Notes: generated by a model from the letters alone, not told the origin. A DNA stretch of 64,000 nucleotides from Mesorhizobium sp. (GCA_004020315.1 SAQG01000024.1:1-64000); one strand, 5' to 3'. Counted from the stretch's first letter, positions 53,321 through 61,757 are shown. Made by a program: numbers and translations.

Positions 53321-54385
53321 TCAGGCGGCCGGCACGGCCACGGCAGGGATGGCCTTCGCCGTTTCCTTGCGCACGATCGGCGCCACCTTGGTGCCGTAGA
53401 GTTCGATCGCCTTCATGATCTTGGCGTGCGCCATGGTGCCGATCGCCATTTGCAGCAGGAAGCGGTCGTTGCCGAATATCCTGTGCTGGGCAACGATCTT
53501 TTCGGCCACCTGTTCGGGATTGCCGACGAACAGCGCGCCGTTCGGGCCGCGCGACTGGTCGAAATGCGCTCGTGACGTCGGACCCCAGCCGCGCTCGCGA
53601 CCGATGCGGTTCATCACCTCGGCCTGCGGGCCATAAAAATCGTCGGCCGCCTGGTCGGTGGTCTCGGCGATGAAGCCGTGCACGTTGAGGCTGGTGGCGA
53701 GATCAGCCGGATCGTTGCCCGCCCGTTTGGCCGCCTCCCTGTAGATTTCGAACAGCGGTGCGAACCGCGCCGGCTCGCCGCCGATGATGGCCAGCGCCAG
53801 CGGCAGGCCGAGCGCACCGGCCCGCGCGGCGGATTGCGGCGTGCCACCGATCGCGATCCAGATCGGCAATCTGTCCTGGAACGGGCGGGGATAGACGCCG
53901 CGATCGTTGATCGGAGCGCGCAGCCTGCCCGACCAGGTCGCCTTGACATGATCGCGGATGGCAAGCAGCAGGTCGAGCTTTTCGGCAAAGAGCTCGTCAT
54001 AGTCTTCGAGATTGTAGCCGAACAGAGGAAAGGATTCGATGAACGAACCGCGCCCAGCCATGATCTCAGCCCGGCCGCTGGATAGAAGGTCGAGTGTCGC
54101 AAACTGCTGGAAGACGCGAACCGGATCGTCGGAGGATAGCACGGTGACCGCGCTGGTCAGCTTTATGCGCCTGGTGCGTTCGGCCGCCGCGGCCAGGGCT
54201 ACGACCGGCGCTGAAGCGGCATAATCGGGACGGTGATGCTCGCCCAGCCCAAACACGTCGAGGCCGACCTGGTCGGCCAGCTCGATCTCCTCGATCAGAT
54301 TGCGCAGCCGCTCATGCGCACCGATGGCACCGGGACCCGGTTCCGGGCTGACGTCGGCGAAGGTATAGAGACCGAGTTCCATCAT
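53321..54385 (-). CDS. LLM-class flavin-dependent oxidoreductase
   Basis: A 354-residue luciferase-like protein beginning MMELGLYTFADVSPEPG, with DVFGLGEHHRPDYAASAPVVALAA, LTSAVTVLSSDDPVRVFQQFATLDLLS and GRAEIMAGRGSFIESFPLFGY. This subgroup is commonly annotated as a luciferase-like monooxygenase with no substrate. It is only distantly similar to the other LLM protein 1.4 kb downstream, so the two are not a recent duplication. Confidence 0.92.
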   Translation of the reverse strand: MMELGLYTFADVSPEPGPGAIGAHERLRNLIEEIELADQVGLDVFGLGEHHRPDYAASAPVVALAAAAERTRRIKLTSAVTVLSSDDPVRVFQQFATLDLLSSGRAEIMAGRGSFIESFPLFGYNLEDYDELFAEKLDLLLAIRDHVKATWSGRLRAPINDRGVYPRPFQDRLPIWIAIGGTPQSAARAGALGLPLALAIIGGEPARFAPLFEIYREAAKRAGNDPADLATSLNVHGFIAETTDQAADDFYGPQAEVMNRIGRERGWGPTSRAHFDQSRGPNGALFVGNPEQVAEKIVAQHRIFGNDRFLLQMAIGTMAHAKIMKAIELYGTKVAPIVRKETAKAIPAVAVPAA

Positions 54386-54605
54386 GTGTCATCCTGGTGT
54401 TGGTTTTCGCGCTACAGGTAGCGACCAGTCAGCTGCGCCGCCAGAGGGCCGGATGGTGAACAGTGCATGTCCGTTTCAGCCGAATTCAGCCGAAAAGGCG
54501 TCTCCCGACTGCAACAGCTCAGAATTTCATGGCTGGCATACCGTTTTGGCGCTTGAACTCTGGGTTTTCACGCGTATGTAAGCCTCGCAAATTGACTCCA
54601 GGGAA

Positions 54606-55040
54606 GTGGACTTGGCTATCTATAGGGAAAAAGACGTTTTCGAGCGGCGCAATGCCGCAAACGAGGCAAAGAAGGCGCTTCTCGAGCGCTTCAAGGCAAA
54701 GCCGGCAGCAGACGATCCAGCGGTGCTGGCACGACAGGCCGAACGCAAAGCAATCCTCGAAGCTCGTGCGATACGCGAGGCCGAAAAGGCCAGGCTGAAG
54801 CAGGAAAAGCTGGCGCGCGAAGCGGCCGAAAAGGCCGAGCGCGAAGCTGCTGCAGAAGCAGCGCGTATTGCTGCGGAAGAAGCGGCGCAGGCGGAAGCGA
54901 AGATCCGGGAAGCCGAAGAGAACGAGCGCATCGCTCGTTTGCTTGCCGACGAGGCCGAGCGCAAGGCCAAGCGCGACGCGCGCTATGCGGCGCGCAAGCA
55001 GCGCACCGGCAGGACGCCTCCGGGCTTTTCCGCCCGCTAG
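54606..55040 (+). CDS. Small coiled-coil protein, Ala/Glu/Lys/Arg-rich (DUF6481-like)
   Basis: A 144-residue highly charged protein, almost all predicted helix or coiled coil (for example AEKAREAAAEAARIAAEEAAQAE-like stretches from 55 to 125), with a basic C-terminus ending GRTPPGFSAR. The REKDVFERRNAANEAKKALLERFKAKPA segment matches the small alphaproteobacterial DUF6481 type as I recall it. The start is GTG 54606 or TTG 54612; AGGGAAG is just upstream. Function unknown. Confidence 0.7.
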   Translation: MDLAIYREKDVFERRNAANEAKKALLERFKAKPAADDPAVLARQAERKAILEARAIREAEKARLKQEKLAREAAEKAEREAAAEAARIAAEEAAQAEAKIREAEENERIARLLADEAERKAKRDARYAARKQRTGRTPPGFSAR

Positions 55041-55070
55041 CGCTCCTACAGCGCGATTCACCAATCAAAT

Positions 55071-55094
55071 CAGGGCCGCCTTGCAGCGGCCCTG
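55071..55094 (+). terminator. Hairpin after the coiled-coil protein gene
   Basis: CAGGGCCGC (55071-55079) pairs perfectly with GCGGCCCTG (55086-55094) with a six-base loop, 31 bases past the stop codon. No strong T-run follows, so termination may be partial. Confidence 0.5.
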
Positions 55095-55125
55095 AAGGCG
55101 TTTGTGCTGCGGCCTTGCTGCAGCT

Positions 55126-55228
55126 AAAGCGCGTCGCATTTGAACGGATTCATGCGACGCGCTTTAAGTTCTTGTTTTTATGCATGTCGTTATCGCAAAA
55201 CCGCTGCGCACTTTTGCGCGACATGCAT
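55126..55228. repeat. Two-hairpin Rhizobiales intergenic repeat
   Basis: Hairpin one: AAAGCGCGTCGCAT (55126-55139) with ATGCGACGCGCTTT (55152-55165). Hairpin two: ATGCATGTCG (55180-55189) with CGACATGCAT (55219-55228), with inner GCAAAA/TTTTGC complementarity. This paired-hairpin element, with GCATGTCGTTATCG-like spacer, is widespread in Rhizobiales. It ends exactly at the stop codon of gdx and may serve as its terminator. Confidence 0.8.
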
Positions 55229-55542
55229 TAGGCCGCGAGTTTCAATCCCATGATGCCGCAGACGATGAGTGTGATGCAGGCCAGCCTGATCGCGGTCGCA
55301 GGTTCGCCGAGTAGCCAGATGCCAAGCAGCGCCGTGCCGACGGTGCCGATGCCGGTCCACACCGCGTAGGCCGTGCCGACCGGCAGCGTCTTCAGCGCCA
55401 GTCCGAGCAAGGCGAGACTGACGACCATCGAGACAACCGTGAGGACCGTCGGCACCGGCTTCGAAAAGCCATCAGTGTATTTGAGGCCGATCGCCCAGCC
55501 GATCTCGAACAGGCCAGCGAAGAAGAGAAGAATCCACGACAT
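55228..55542 (-). CDS. gdx: Guanidinium exporter Gdx (SugE-type SMR transporter)
   Basis: A 104-residue four-span small multidrug resistance protein that exports guanidinium in exchange for protons. It starts MSWILLFFAGLFEIGWAIGLKYTDGF, with the essential Glu13 and Trp16 of the Gdx subgroup, and has GTAYAVWTGIGTVGTALLG. The start is ATG 55542 with GGAG at good spacing; the open frame continues upstream through the riboswitch but is not coding. Control is by the guanidine-II riboswitch in its leader. Older annotation would call it a quaternary ammonium exporter. Confidence 0.93.
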   Translation of the reverse strand: MSWILLFFAGLFEIGWAIGLKYTDGFSKPVPTVLTVVSMVVSLALLGLALKTLPVGTAYAVWTGIGTVGTALLGIWLLGEPATAIRLACITLIVCGIMGLKLAA

Positions 55543-55559
55543 CGGAACGCTCCATTGGA

Positions 55560-55608
55560 TTGCGGGTCGTCCCGGTCTTTTCGGAAAGCGCGAAGTCGTC
55601 TTCGCTGC
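55560..55608 (-). promoter_or_regulatory. Guanidine-II (mini-ykkC) riboswitch controlling gdx
   Basis: Read on the minus strand, two tandem hairpins carry the diagnostic ACGR tetraloop. The first is GCGAAG-ACGA-CTTCGC (55605 to 55590, six perfect base pairs); the second is CGGG-ACGA-CCCG (55574 to 55563, four perfect pairs). They are separated by 15 bases and lie 20 bases before the start codon, with the ribosome site TGGAGCG just after the second hairpin. The layout and the downstream gene match known class II guanidine riboswitches, in which guanidine binding promotes loop-loop pairing and frees the ribosome site. Confidence 0.92.
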
Positions 55609-55647
55609 ATTGACATAGAAATTTCGGGTACCCAATCAACAGCAGCG

Positions 55648-55703
55648 CCGACGGCATTTCAGGACCAATCGCTGAATATCGATTGGTCCTGAAATGCCGT
55701 CGG
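55648..55703. repeat. Perfect 24-bp palindrome with 8-base loop
   Basis: CCGACGGCATTTCAGGACCA... (55648-55671) is the exact reverse complement of 55680-55703. It lies between the gdx leader and the 3' end of the small basic protein gene, 29 bases past that gene's stop. No T-run follows on either strand. It may be an intergenic repeat unit or a terminator for the small gene. Confidence 0.85.
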
Positions 55704-55731
55704 TCATGACCTTGCGCCGAAACGCCGAGGC

Positions 55732-55857
55732 TTACCTGTCCTTGAGTTTGATCGCCTTGACGGGCGGCGCTTTCAGGGTCGGGGCAGCGGCGGGTTTCTT
55801 CGCGTCTTTCTTCGGTTTGCGGGCTTCCTTGCCCGCCTTCATCGCACCTTTAGCCAT
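55732..55857 (-). CDS. Small basic lysine-rich protein (41 residues)
   Basis: A 41-residue protein starting MAKGAMKAGKEARKPKKDAK and ending APPVKAIKLKDR, with Lys, Ala and Pro making up most of it. GGAGGAAAC precedes the ATG (55857) at good spacing, which argues that it is translated. Composition resembles the tails of nucleoid-associated or ribosome-associated small proteins. I recall similar short reading frames annotated in Mesorhizobium, without a function. Confidence 0.7.
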   Translation of the reverse strand: MAKGAMKAGKEARKPKKDAKKPAAAPTLKAPPVKAIKLKDR

Positions 55858-56068
55858 GATTCGTTTCCTCCGATTGTGGCAAGCGAAATGAACCAAGAGA
55901 AACGCCCGACCGCAAGAGGCATAATCTGGCGCCGGCGCCAGCCAGCGGCTGACAACCGGTTTCTAATTCGCTCGTAAACCGCATCGGTCCGTGCGATGAT
56001 CTTTTTGCACTGCAGCAGCAGCCCGTGCCTTCGCCGGGTGATGGTCCGGCAGGCCGGTCAGGACGGCA

Positions 56069-56878
56069 ATGAGAATCCATATCGGCTGCGAGATGAGCTT
56101 CGATTTTCCGCAGGAAACCCCGCTGATCGCGATGCTCAACGTCCACTATTCCCGCGCATCCGATCTCGAGCGGCCGGATTTTCTGACCTCGAACCCACCG
56201 GTGCCGATCGAAAGCTACCGCGACAGTTTCGGCAATTGGTGCAACCGTCTCGTGGCCCCGCCGGGTCGCTTCACCTTCGGCACGGACGCGGTGATCCGCG
56301 ATCCCGGCACTTTCGAGATGAGCGATCTGATGGCGTGGCAGCACGAGGTGCGCGACCTGCCGTCCGACACGCTGCTGTTCCTGCTGCCAAGCCGCTATTG
56401 CGAGAGCGACGTGCTGGCGAGCGAGGCGTGGCGGCTGTTCGGCCACACACCGCTCGGCATTCCACGCGTGCAGGCGGTCTGCGATTTCGTCCACAACCAC
56501 ATCATCTTCAATTACGGCAATGCGCGGCCGACGCGCACCGCGGCCGAGGCCTATCGTGAGCAAAGCGGCGTCTGCCGCGACTTCGCCCATCTCGCCGTCG
56601 CCTTCTGCCGTGCCTTGAACATCCCGACGCGCTACTGCACCGGCTACATCAGCGACATCGGCCTGCCGAAACCGTGGTCGGAGATGGACTTCGCCGCCTG
56701 GATGGAGGTCTATCTCGGCGGCCGCTGGCATGCCTTCGATCCGCGCAACAATGCACCACGCATCGGTCGCATCCTGATCGCCTCCGGCCGCGACGCAGCC
56801 GATGTGCCGCTGACCCATATTTTCGGGCCGGGCACGCTGGCCGGCTTCAAGGTCTGGACGGAAGAGATCGTCGACTAG
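56069..56878 (+). CDS. Transglutaminase-like cysteine protease-fold protein
   Basis: A 269-residue cytosolic protein. The N-terminal 150 residues form a family-specific domain (IGCEMSFDFPQETPLIAMLN); the transglutaminase core follows, with the catalytic Cys in EQSGVCRDFAHLA, the His in GGRWHAFDPRNN and the Asp in the same segment. Such proteins are common in alphaproteobacteria, often near circular ATP-grasp pairs, but none is present here. It may act as a protease or amidase on an unknown substrate. Confidence 0.9.
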   Translation: MRIHIGCEMSFDFPQETPLIAMLNVHYSRASDLERPDFLTSNPPVPIESYRDSFGNWCNRLVAPPGRFTFGTDAVIRDPGTFEMSDLMAWQHEVRDLPSDTLLFLLPSRYCESDVLASEAWRLFGHTPLGIPRVQAVCDFVHNHIIFNYGNARPTRTAAEAYREQSGVCRDFAHLAVAFCRALNIPTRYCTGYISDIGLPKPWSEMDFAAWMEVYLGGRWHAFDPRNNAPRIGRILIASGRDAADVPLTHIFGPGTLAGFKVWTEEIVD

Positions 56879-57082
56879 GCCGTGTGGACAGTGACCGCAC
56901 CCACAAGACAATAGTGACAACGGCGCGGTAATTGCGGGCGGTTTTCTCGAGCGGGTTGCGACCTGAGGCGGCCTACTGAGATTAGCTTGCAATGTAGTGG
57001 CGCTTGCCAATGTGCTCTGTAAATCCACACGGCATGGAGATCACTTCGTTGAAGTCTCAAATGCGGTCAGACGGTCAAGAAC

Positions 57083-58669
57083 CTAAAAAGCGGCCGGCTT
57101 GCTGCGGATGGTTAAGGCCAGGAGCGCCTCCGAAAGTCGTTTCTTCGCCCGCTCGACCCCGTTCTCGTCGATTGCCTCAACATCGAGGAACAAGTCGAGG
57201 CCAGTCGCGTGCTCGCTGATGACCTGAGGGCGCTGGGCCAGTTCACCCAGGAGGCCCTCGACTTCGTAGGGGACAACCTCCCGGCTGATCCCCTTCATGG
57301 CAATCGGTGCTAACGGACGCGCCCGGACAAGGTCGCGGACGAGCGCGTAGGTCTCATAGCTGAGGCAGATGCCGCCGGGCTCGGCAATCGACTGCAGACG
57401 GGCCGCCAGGTTCGCTTCGGCTCCGATGATCGTGTAGTCCATCCGATCATCGGAACCGAAGTTCCCAACATTGCAATAGCCCGTGTTGATGCCCATGCGA
57501 GCTTGGAAGGGCCGTTCAACTCCGCGGTCACGCCAGACCCTGTTCAACTGCTCCAGCCGACGCTGCATGTCGACAGCCATGCGCAAGCAGGCTCTCGCAT
57601 CTTCCTCGACGCCTTGCGTCTCGGGGTCTCCGAAGAACACAAGAAGCGCGTCGCCGATGAACTTGTCGACGGTGGCGCCGTGTTTGAGCGCGATCGTCGA
57701 CATCTCGGTGAAGTACTCGTTGAGGAGAACCGTCAGGTCCTCGGGCTGGAGCCGTTCCACGATCGCGGTGAAATCCTTGACGTCGGAGAAAAAGATCGTG
57801 AGCTTCTTGCGCTCGGTCGCGATGGTGACGTCCTTCTGGCCGCTGAAGATGCTTTTGTAAATTTGAGGCGAGAGGTATTTGGCGATCTTCAATGAAATCG
57901 CGGCCAGGAAGTCGTTTGCCTCGGAAAGCTCCTTATTGATGCCCTGAACCAACGCGGACTGCCGACGCTGCAGGAGAATGAACGCCAGGCCCGCCGCCGC
58001 CGCGAAGCCGAAATATAGGAGCAGATATTTGAAAGCGAGGACGTTCGCAGCGATGGGCTGATTGACTGATATCTCCTGGATCCCTCGGACATCCCCTACC
58101 TTCCAGTCCGTCTTGGGGCTGTCCGGGTGTGAGTTATGGCAGGTCACGCAGACTTGTCCCATTACAACCGGGGCCGCGGCGCGGACGTGCCGGTCAAACA
58201 GCGAACCCGAGACTTCGATGATCGGCTCCCTCGGATTGGCGCGCAAAGCAGAGATTGCATTCCGCTCGAATAGATCGAGCTGGTGGGGGTCGCGACCTTT
58301 GAAAGGTAGGTCCGAGACGAACCGATATTTGACGGACCCGTCGTGAGCGCTGATGCGCTTGCCGAGTTCGATCGAGAGGGTTGCTGGAATAGGGATCGCG
58401 CCTGGCACGTCCCGGTAGTTGTGCGTCGCGGTCACGGCGGCGTCTGCTTGCAGCACGCGTCCTACGACTTCGCTGCCGTAGAATCCACGCATTTCGTCGA
58501 TGATCCGGCTGATTTCGCTGGCTTGCGTGCGCAGCATCCGTTCCGATAGGTCTCGGAGATCGAGCCAGGCTGCGACGGGCAGACCTATAAGGCCGATTAC
58601 GACTGCCGCCACCAGGAGCGGTCCCATGGTGCGCTGCTGACGCGCAATCTGTTCACCCAGTCCGGCCAT
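57083..58669 (-). CDS. Membrane-bound adenylate/guanylate cyclase with c-type haem sensor domain
   Basis: A 528-residue protein with two spans (about residues 17-37 and 212-233) bracketing a periplasmic domain that contains a c-type haem motif CVTCH (174-178), followed by NSHPDSPKTDWKVGDVRG, as in Tll0287/DUF3365 domains. The C-terminal class III nucleotide cyclase domain has metal-binding Asp in FFSDVKDFTAIVER (near 296) and Asp in DKFIGDALLVFFG, plus GINTGYCNVGNFGS. It probably converts a redox, gas or light-related haem signal into cAMP. Slightly lower in GC than its neighbours. Confidence 0.9.
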   Translation of the reverse strand: MAGLGEQIARQQRTMGPLLVAAVVIGLIGLPVAAWLDLRDLSERMLRTQASEISRIIDEMRGFYGSEVVGRVLQADAAVTATHNYRDVPGAIPIPATLSIELGKRISAHDGSVKYRFVSDLPFKGRDPHQLDLFERNAISALRANPREPIIEVSGSLFDRHVRAAAPVVMGQVCVTCHNSHPDSPKTDWKVGDVRGIQEISVNQPIAANVLAFKYLLLYFGFAAAAGLAFILLQRRQSALVQGINKELSEANDFLAAISLKIAKYLSPQIYKSIFSGQKDVTIATERKKLTIFFSDVKDFTAIVERLQPEDLTVLLNEYFTEMSTIALKHGATVDKFIGDALLVFFGDPETQGVEEDARACLRMAVDMQRRLEQLNRVWRDRGVERPFQARMGINTGYCNVGNFGSDDRMDYTIIGAEANLAARLQSIAEPGGICLSYETYALVRDLVRARPLAPIAMKGISREVVPYEVEGLLGELAQRPQVISEHATGLDLFLDVEAIDENGVERAKKRLSEALLALTIRSKPAAF

Positions 58670-59054
58670 TGTGCAAGCGCCCGGCAGTCATTGGTATCTG
58701 AATTATAGCTCATTCCCGGCACGGTACTAGCGTCAGTCTTGGCTCGATGAAAACACGTCAGCCCTGCCACGACGGACCGACCTTGAGCGGTTGTTGTAGC
58801 AAACTCAGTTATGGCCCGGAATGCGCTCCGCGATAACCGCTCAGGGGGTCAGAAGTTCACCTCGGCGTTGTGCTGCGTGTGGCGCTTCGGCGCATAGATC
58901 GATAGGCTCACAGCGCATTGAAACGAGGCAGCACACCATGGCGGCGCATGGCGGTCCGAAAAGTGATCTACGCGGCGCTCGCCGCACCATACTATGTGTC
59001 CAAACGGGCGCACGTCGCTCAAGCATTGCCGAACGGATTTTGGGAGGAATGAAG
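58670..59054. other. Intergenic region before the GFA gene
   Basis: These 385 bases hold no gene I can support. Open frames here give low-quality, Arg/Ser-rich translations. The region separates the divergently read cyclase and GFA genes and so carries both promoters, but I cannot identify them reliably. Confidence 0.5.
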
Positions 59055-59459
59055 ATGAAAATCGACGGCGGGTGCCATTGCGGCGCTATCACCTACGAGG
59101 CGGAGGTCGATCCGGAAAAGACCACTATTTGCCACTGCACCGATTGCCAGCAACTGACGGGCACGACCTTCCGCGTGACCGTGCCGGCGCCGGAGGAGCA
59201 CTACCGGATCACCAAGGGCACGCCGAAGATCTACATCAAGACCGCGTCGAGCGGCGCCAGGCGCGCGCAGGCCTTTTGCGGCGAGTGCGGTTCGCATCTC
59301 TATGCCACGTCGGTTGGCGACGGGCCGAAAGTCTACGGCATCAGGGTCGGCACGGCGCGACAGCGCGAACAACTGATCCCGAGAAAACAGATCTGGCACC
59401 GCTCGGCGCTGCACTGGCTGCCGGAGTTCGAAGGTATGACGACCGTCGAGGGGCAATAG
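59055..59459 (+). CDS. GFA family zinc-binding protein
   Basis: A 134-residue protein with the Gfa/CENP-V zinc cysteines: GGCHCGAI, ICHCTDCQQLTG and FCGECGSHLY. The family includes S-(hydroxymethyl)glutathione-related proteins, but the Gfa activity is disputed and most members have unknown roles. I prefer the ATG at 59055, 7 bases after GGGAGGA, over the ATG at 59049 or a much longer upstream frame. Confidence 0.9.
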   Translation: MKIDGGCHCGAITYEAEVDPEKTTICHCTDCQQLTGTTFRVTVPAPEEHYRITKGTPKIYIKTASSGARRAQAFCGECGSHLYATSVGDGPKVYGIRVGTARQREQLIPRKQIWHRSALHWLPEFEGMTTVEGQ

Positions 59460-59463
59460 CCTC

Positions 59464-60738
59464 TCAGTCGTCGCCTTCGACGACCCTTAGTCGCAGCTGA
59501 CCGGTCTTGGAGTCGGCGACGCGCGCGCCTGCTTCGACCTTCGCGCCGGCTCCATGTGTCGTCCCGGCCGATCCGCCGTCGCCCTCCGTCGGCTGCGCGC
59601 CGAACTCCAGCGCCTCGATCTTCTGGCCGCGCTTGGTCACCTTCGACGTCGAGACGAGGATCTCGTCAATATCCTTGGCCGACTGGCCGAAATGGCTCTG
59701 CAGCTTGCGCACCCGCTCGTCGAGGCGCGAGACATCCTCCATCAGCCGGATGACTTCGCCCTGGATCAAATGCGCCTGCTCGCGCATGCGGGCGTCCTTG
59801 AGAATCGCCTGGATGACCTGGATCGACAGCATCAGCAGCGACGGCGAGACGATGACGATACGGGCGCGGTGCGCCTTGTGGACAATCCCTTCGAAATTCT
59901 CGTGGATCTCGGCAAACACCGATTCCGACGGCACGAACATGAAGGCGGTGTCCTGCGTCTCGCCCTGGATCAGATATTTTTCGGAAATATCCCGGACATG
60001 CACCTCGATATCGCGCCGAAACGCTTGTGCGGCGACCTTCTGCAAATCGGCGCCTTCGGCGGCACGGATGGCATTCCAGGCTTCCAGCGGAAACTTGGCG
60101 TCGATGGCAAGTGCGGGCGCGCCGTTCGGCATCTTCACTAGGCAGTCGGGGCGGCTGCCATTCGACAGGGTCGCCTGGAATTCATAAGCGCCGTGTGGCA
60201 GGCCATCGGCGACGATCGCCTCCATGCGCGACTGGCCGAAGGCGCCGCGCGTCTGCTTGTTGGAGAGGATTGCCTGAAGTTGCACGACCTGGCTGGCGAG
60301 CGACTGGATGTTGCCTTGTGCGGTATCGATGACCGCCAGCCGCTCCTGCAGTTTGGCGAGGCTCTCATGCGTCGATTTCGTCTGCTCGGTCATGGTCTGG
60401 CCGAGGCGGCCGGTCATCGCATCGAGGCGCTGGCCGATCGACTGTGTGAGTTCGGCCTGCCGCGCCCCGAACACTTCGGCGATGGCGCCCATGCGGCCCT
60501 GCATCTCGGCCTGGCTTGCCAAGATGCCCGCCATCCGCGCCTCCGCGTCGCGGGCGTGGTCGGCGGCTTCCGCAGCCGCCACCGCACGCGCCTTGGCCGA
60601 GCGCCAGAGCGCGACGACGAGCGCCACGAACAGGCCCAGAAACAGGATCGCGCCGAATGCCAGCGCGTGGCCGAGCGTGATCGTGGTTGCGCCGAGCCGA
60701 GCGATCGGTTCGGACAGGATGGTGGTCAAGTCATTCAT
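59464..60738 (-). CDS. rmuC: DNA recombination protein RmuC
   Basis: A 424-residue protein with an N-terminal membrane anchor (residues 21-45), a long coiled coil (50-130) and the RmuC nuclease-like domain: KQTRGAFGQSRMEAIVADGLP, AIDAKFPLEAW and FMFVPSESVFAEIHENFEGI. It limits recombination at inverted repeats. I start at MNDLTTILSEP; codons upstream overlap the divergent def region. It is divergent from def, a common order in rhizobia. Confidence 0.93.
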   Translation of the reverse strand: MNDLTTILSEPIARLGATTITLGHALAFGAILFLGLFVALVVALWRSAKARAVAAAEAADHARDAEARMAGILASQAEMQGRMGAIAEVFGARQAELTQSIGQRLDAMTGRLGQTMTEQTKSTHESLAKLQERLAVIDTAQGNIQSLASQVVQLQAILSNKQTRGAFGQSRMEAIVADGLPHGAYEFQATLSNGSRPDCLVKMPNGAPALAIDAKFPLEAWNAIRAAEGADLQKVAAQAFRRDIEVHVRDISEKYLIQGETQDTAFMFVPSESVFAEIHENFEGIVHKAHRARIVIVSPSLLMLSIQVIQAILKDARMREQAHLIQGEVIRLMEDVSRLDERVRKLQSHFGQSAKDIDEILVSTSKVTKRGQKIEALEFGAQPTEGDGGSAGTTHGAGAKVEAGARVADSKTGQLRLRVVEGDD

Positions 60739-60844
60739 ATGGGGCAGCATAGATGATTCGGTCTGACGGCACAGGATCAAAACGTGAACGACGCTGCGAC
60801 CGCCCCGGTTGACGCTTTTCGTGCGAGGTCTTAGGTGAGACGCC

Positions 60845-61390
60845 ATGTCGATCAAGCCGCTCATCATCCTTCCCGATCCCGTCCTGCGCCAGGTTTCGAA
60901 ACCGGTCGAGCGCGTCGACGGCGCTTTGCGCAAACTGGCCGAAGACATGCTGGACACCATGTATGATGCGCCGGGCATCGGTCTGGCGGCGATCCAGGTC
61001 GGCGAACCGCTGCGCATGCTGGTGATCGACCTCGCCAAGGAAGACGAGACGCCGGCGCCGCATGTCTTCATCAATCCCGAAATCCTTGAGAGCGCCGATC
61101 AGCGCTCGGTCTACGAGGAGGGTTGCCTGTCGATCCCGGATTACTATGCCGAGGTGGAGCGCCCCGCCGCCGTGCGGGTGAAATATCTCGATCGCGACGG
61201 CAAACTCCAGGAGATCGAGGCCGAAGGGCTGATGGCGACTTGCCTGCAGCATGAGATTGACCATCTCAACGGCGTTCTGTTCATCGACCATATCTCGAAG
61301 CTGAAGCGCGACATGGTGGTGAAGAAGTTCAAGAAGCTCGCGAGGGAGAAGACGCCGGGCAGCAAGGCGCCGGGCAAATTGGTGGGATAG
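60845..61390 (+). CDS. def: Peptide deformylase
   Basis: A 181-residue metalloenzyme removing the N-formyl group from new proteins. All three motifs are present: GIGLAAIQVG, EEGCLSIP (Cys ligand) and QHEIDHLNG (His ligands and Glu). The C-terminal extension is Lys-rich. It is normally followed directly by fmt in this group, but here a toxin-antitoxin pair lies between. Confidence 0.97.
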   Translation: MSIKPLIILPDPVLRQVSKPVERVDGALRKLAEDMLDTMYDAPGIGLAAIQVGEPLRMLVIDLAKEDETPAPHVFINPEILESADQRSVYEEGCLSIPDYYAEVERPAAVRVKYLDRDGKLQEIEAEGLMATCLQHEIDHLNGVLFIDHISKLKRDMVVKKFKKLAREKTPGSKAPGKLVG

Positions 61391-61438
61391 GGTATTCTTA
61401 AACGCCTGAAATTGCTGTTGAGCAACGGCCCTTGGTCC

Positions 61439-61453
61439 GATATCATTGATATC
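61439..61453. promoter_or_regulatory. Palindromic operator before the toxin-antitoxin pair
   Basis: GATATC-ATT-GATATC is symmetric about its centre, with a perfect 6-bp palindrome on each side. It lies 17 bases upstream of the antitoxin ATG, where FitA/VapB-type antitoxins usually bind to repress their own operon. Confidence 0.6.
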
Positions 61454-61469
61454 AAGCTTGGAGGTCCCG

Positions 61470-61757
61470 ATGGGCGATATGCTGATCAGAAATATTCCTG
61501 AACCCTTGAAACGCGAGATCGAACAGGCGGCGCACAAGGGCGGCCAGAGCCTGTCGGGCAAAGCGATCGATCTGTTGCGCAAAGGCATGGTCGCGGAAAG
61601 AGCAGCCAAGCCGGAACCGGGTCTTTCAGCGTGGGACGCGATGCGCTCGGCATTCGCCGCTGAAAACGCGATTGGCGACGAGTTCGCAAAGATCCTGGAC
61701 GAAATCGAGGCGGAACGGAAACGCGACTTCGGTCGCCCGGTCGAGGATTTCGAGTGA
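61470..61757 (+). CDS. FitA/VapB-like antitoxin
   Basis: A 95-residue protein whose N-terminal MLIRNIPEPLKREIEQAAHKGGQSLSG is a ribbon-helix-helix-type DNA-binding start typical of FitA-like plasmid stability antitoxins; the acidic C-terminus (GDEFAKILDEIEAER) would bind the toxin. GGAGG precedes the ATG at 61470. Its stop overlaps the toxin's GTG start, as usual for these pairs. Confidence 0.88.
   Translation: MGDMLIRNIPEPLKREIEQAAHKGGQSLSGKAIDLLRKGMVAERAAKPEPGLSAWDAMRSAFAAENAIGDEFAKILDEIEAERKRDFGRPVEDFE

Noticed and set aside
51460..54385. The two luciferase-like genes as a recent duplication
   Set aside because: They share the fold but differ throughout in sequence and motifs, so they are distant members of the superfamily.
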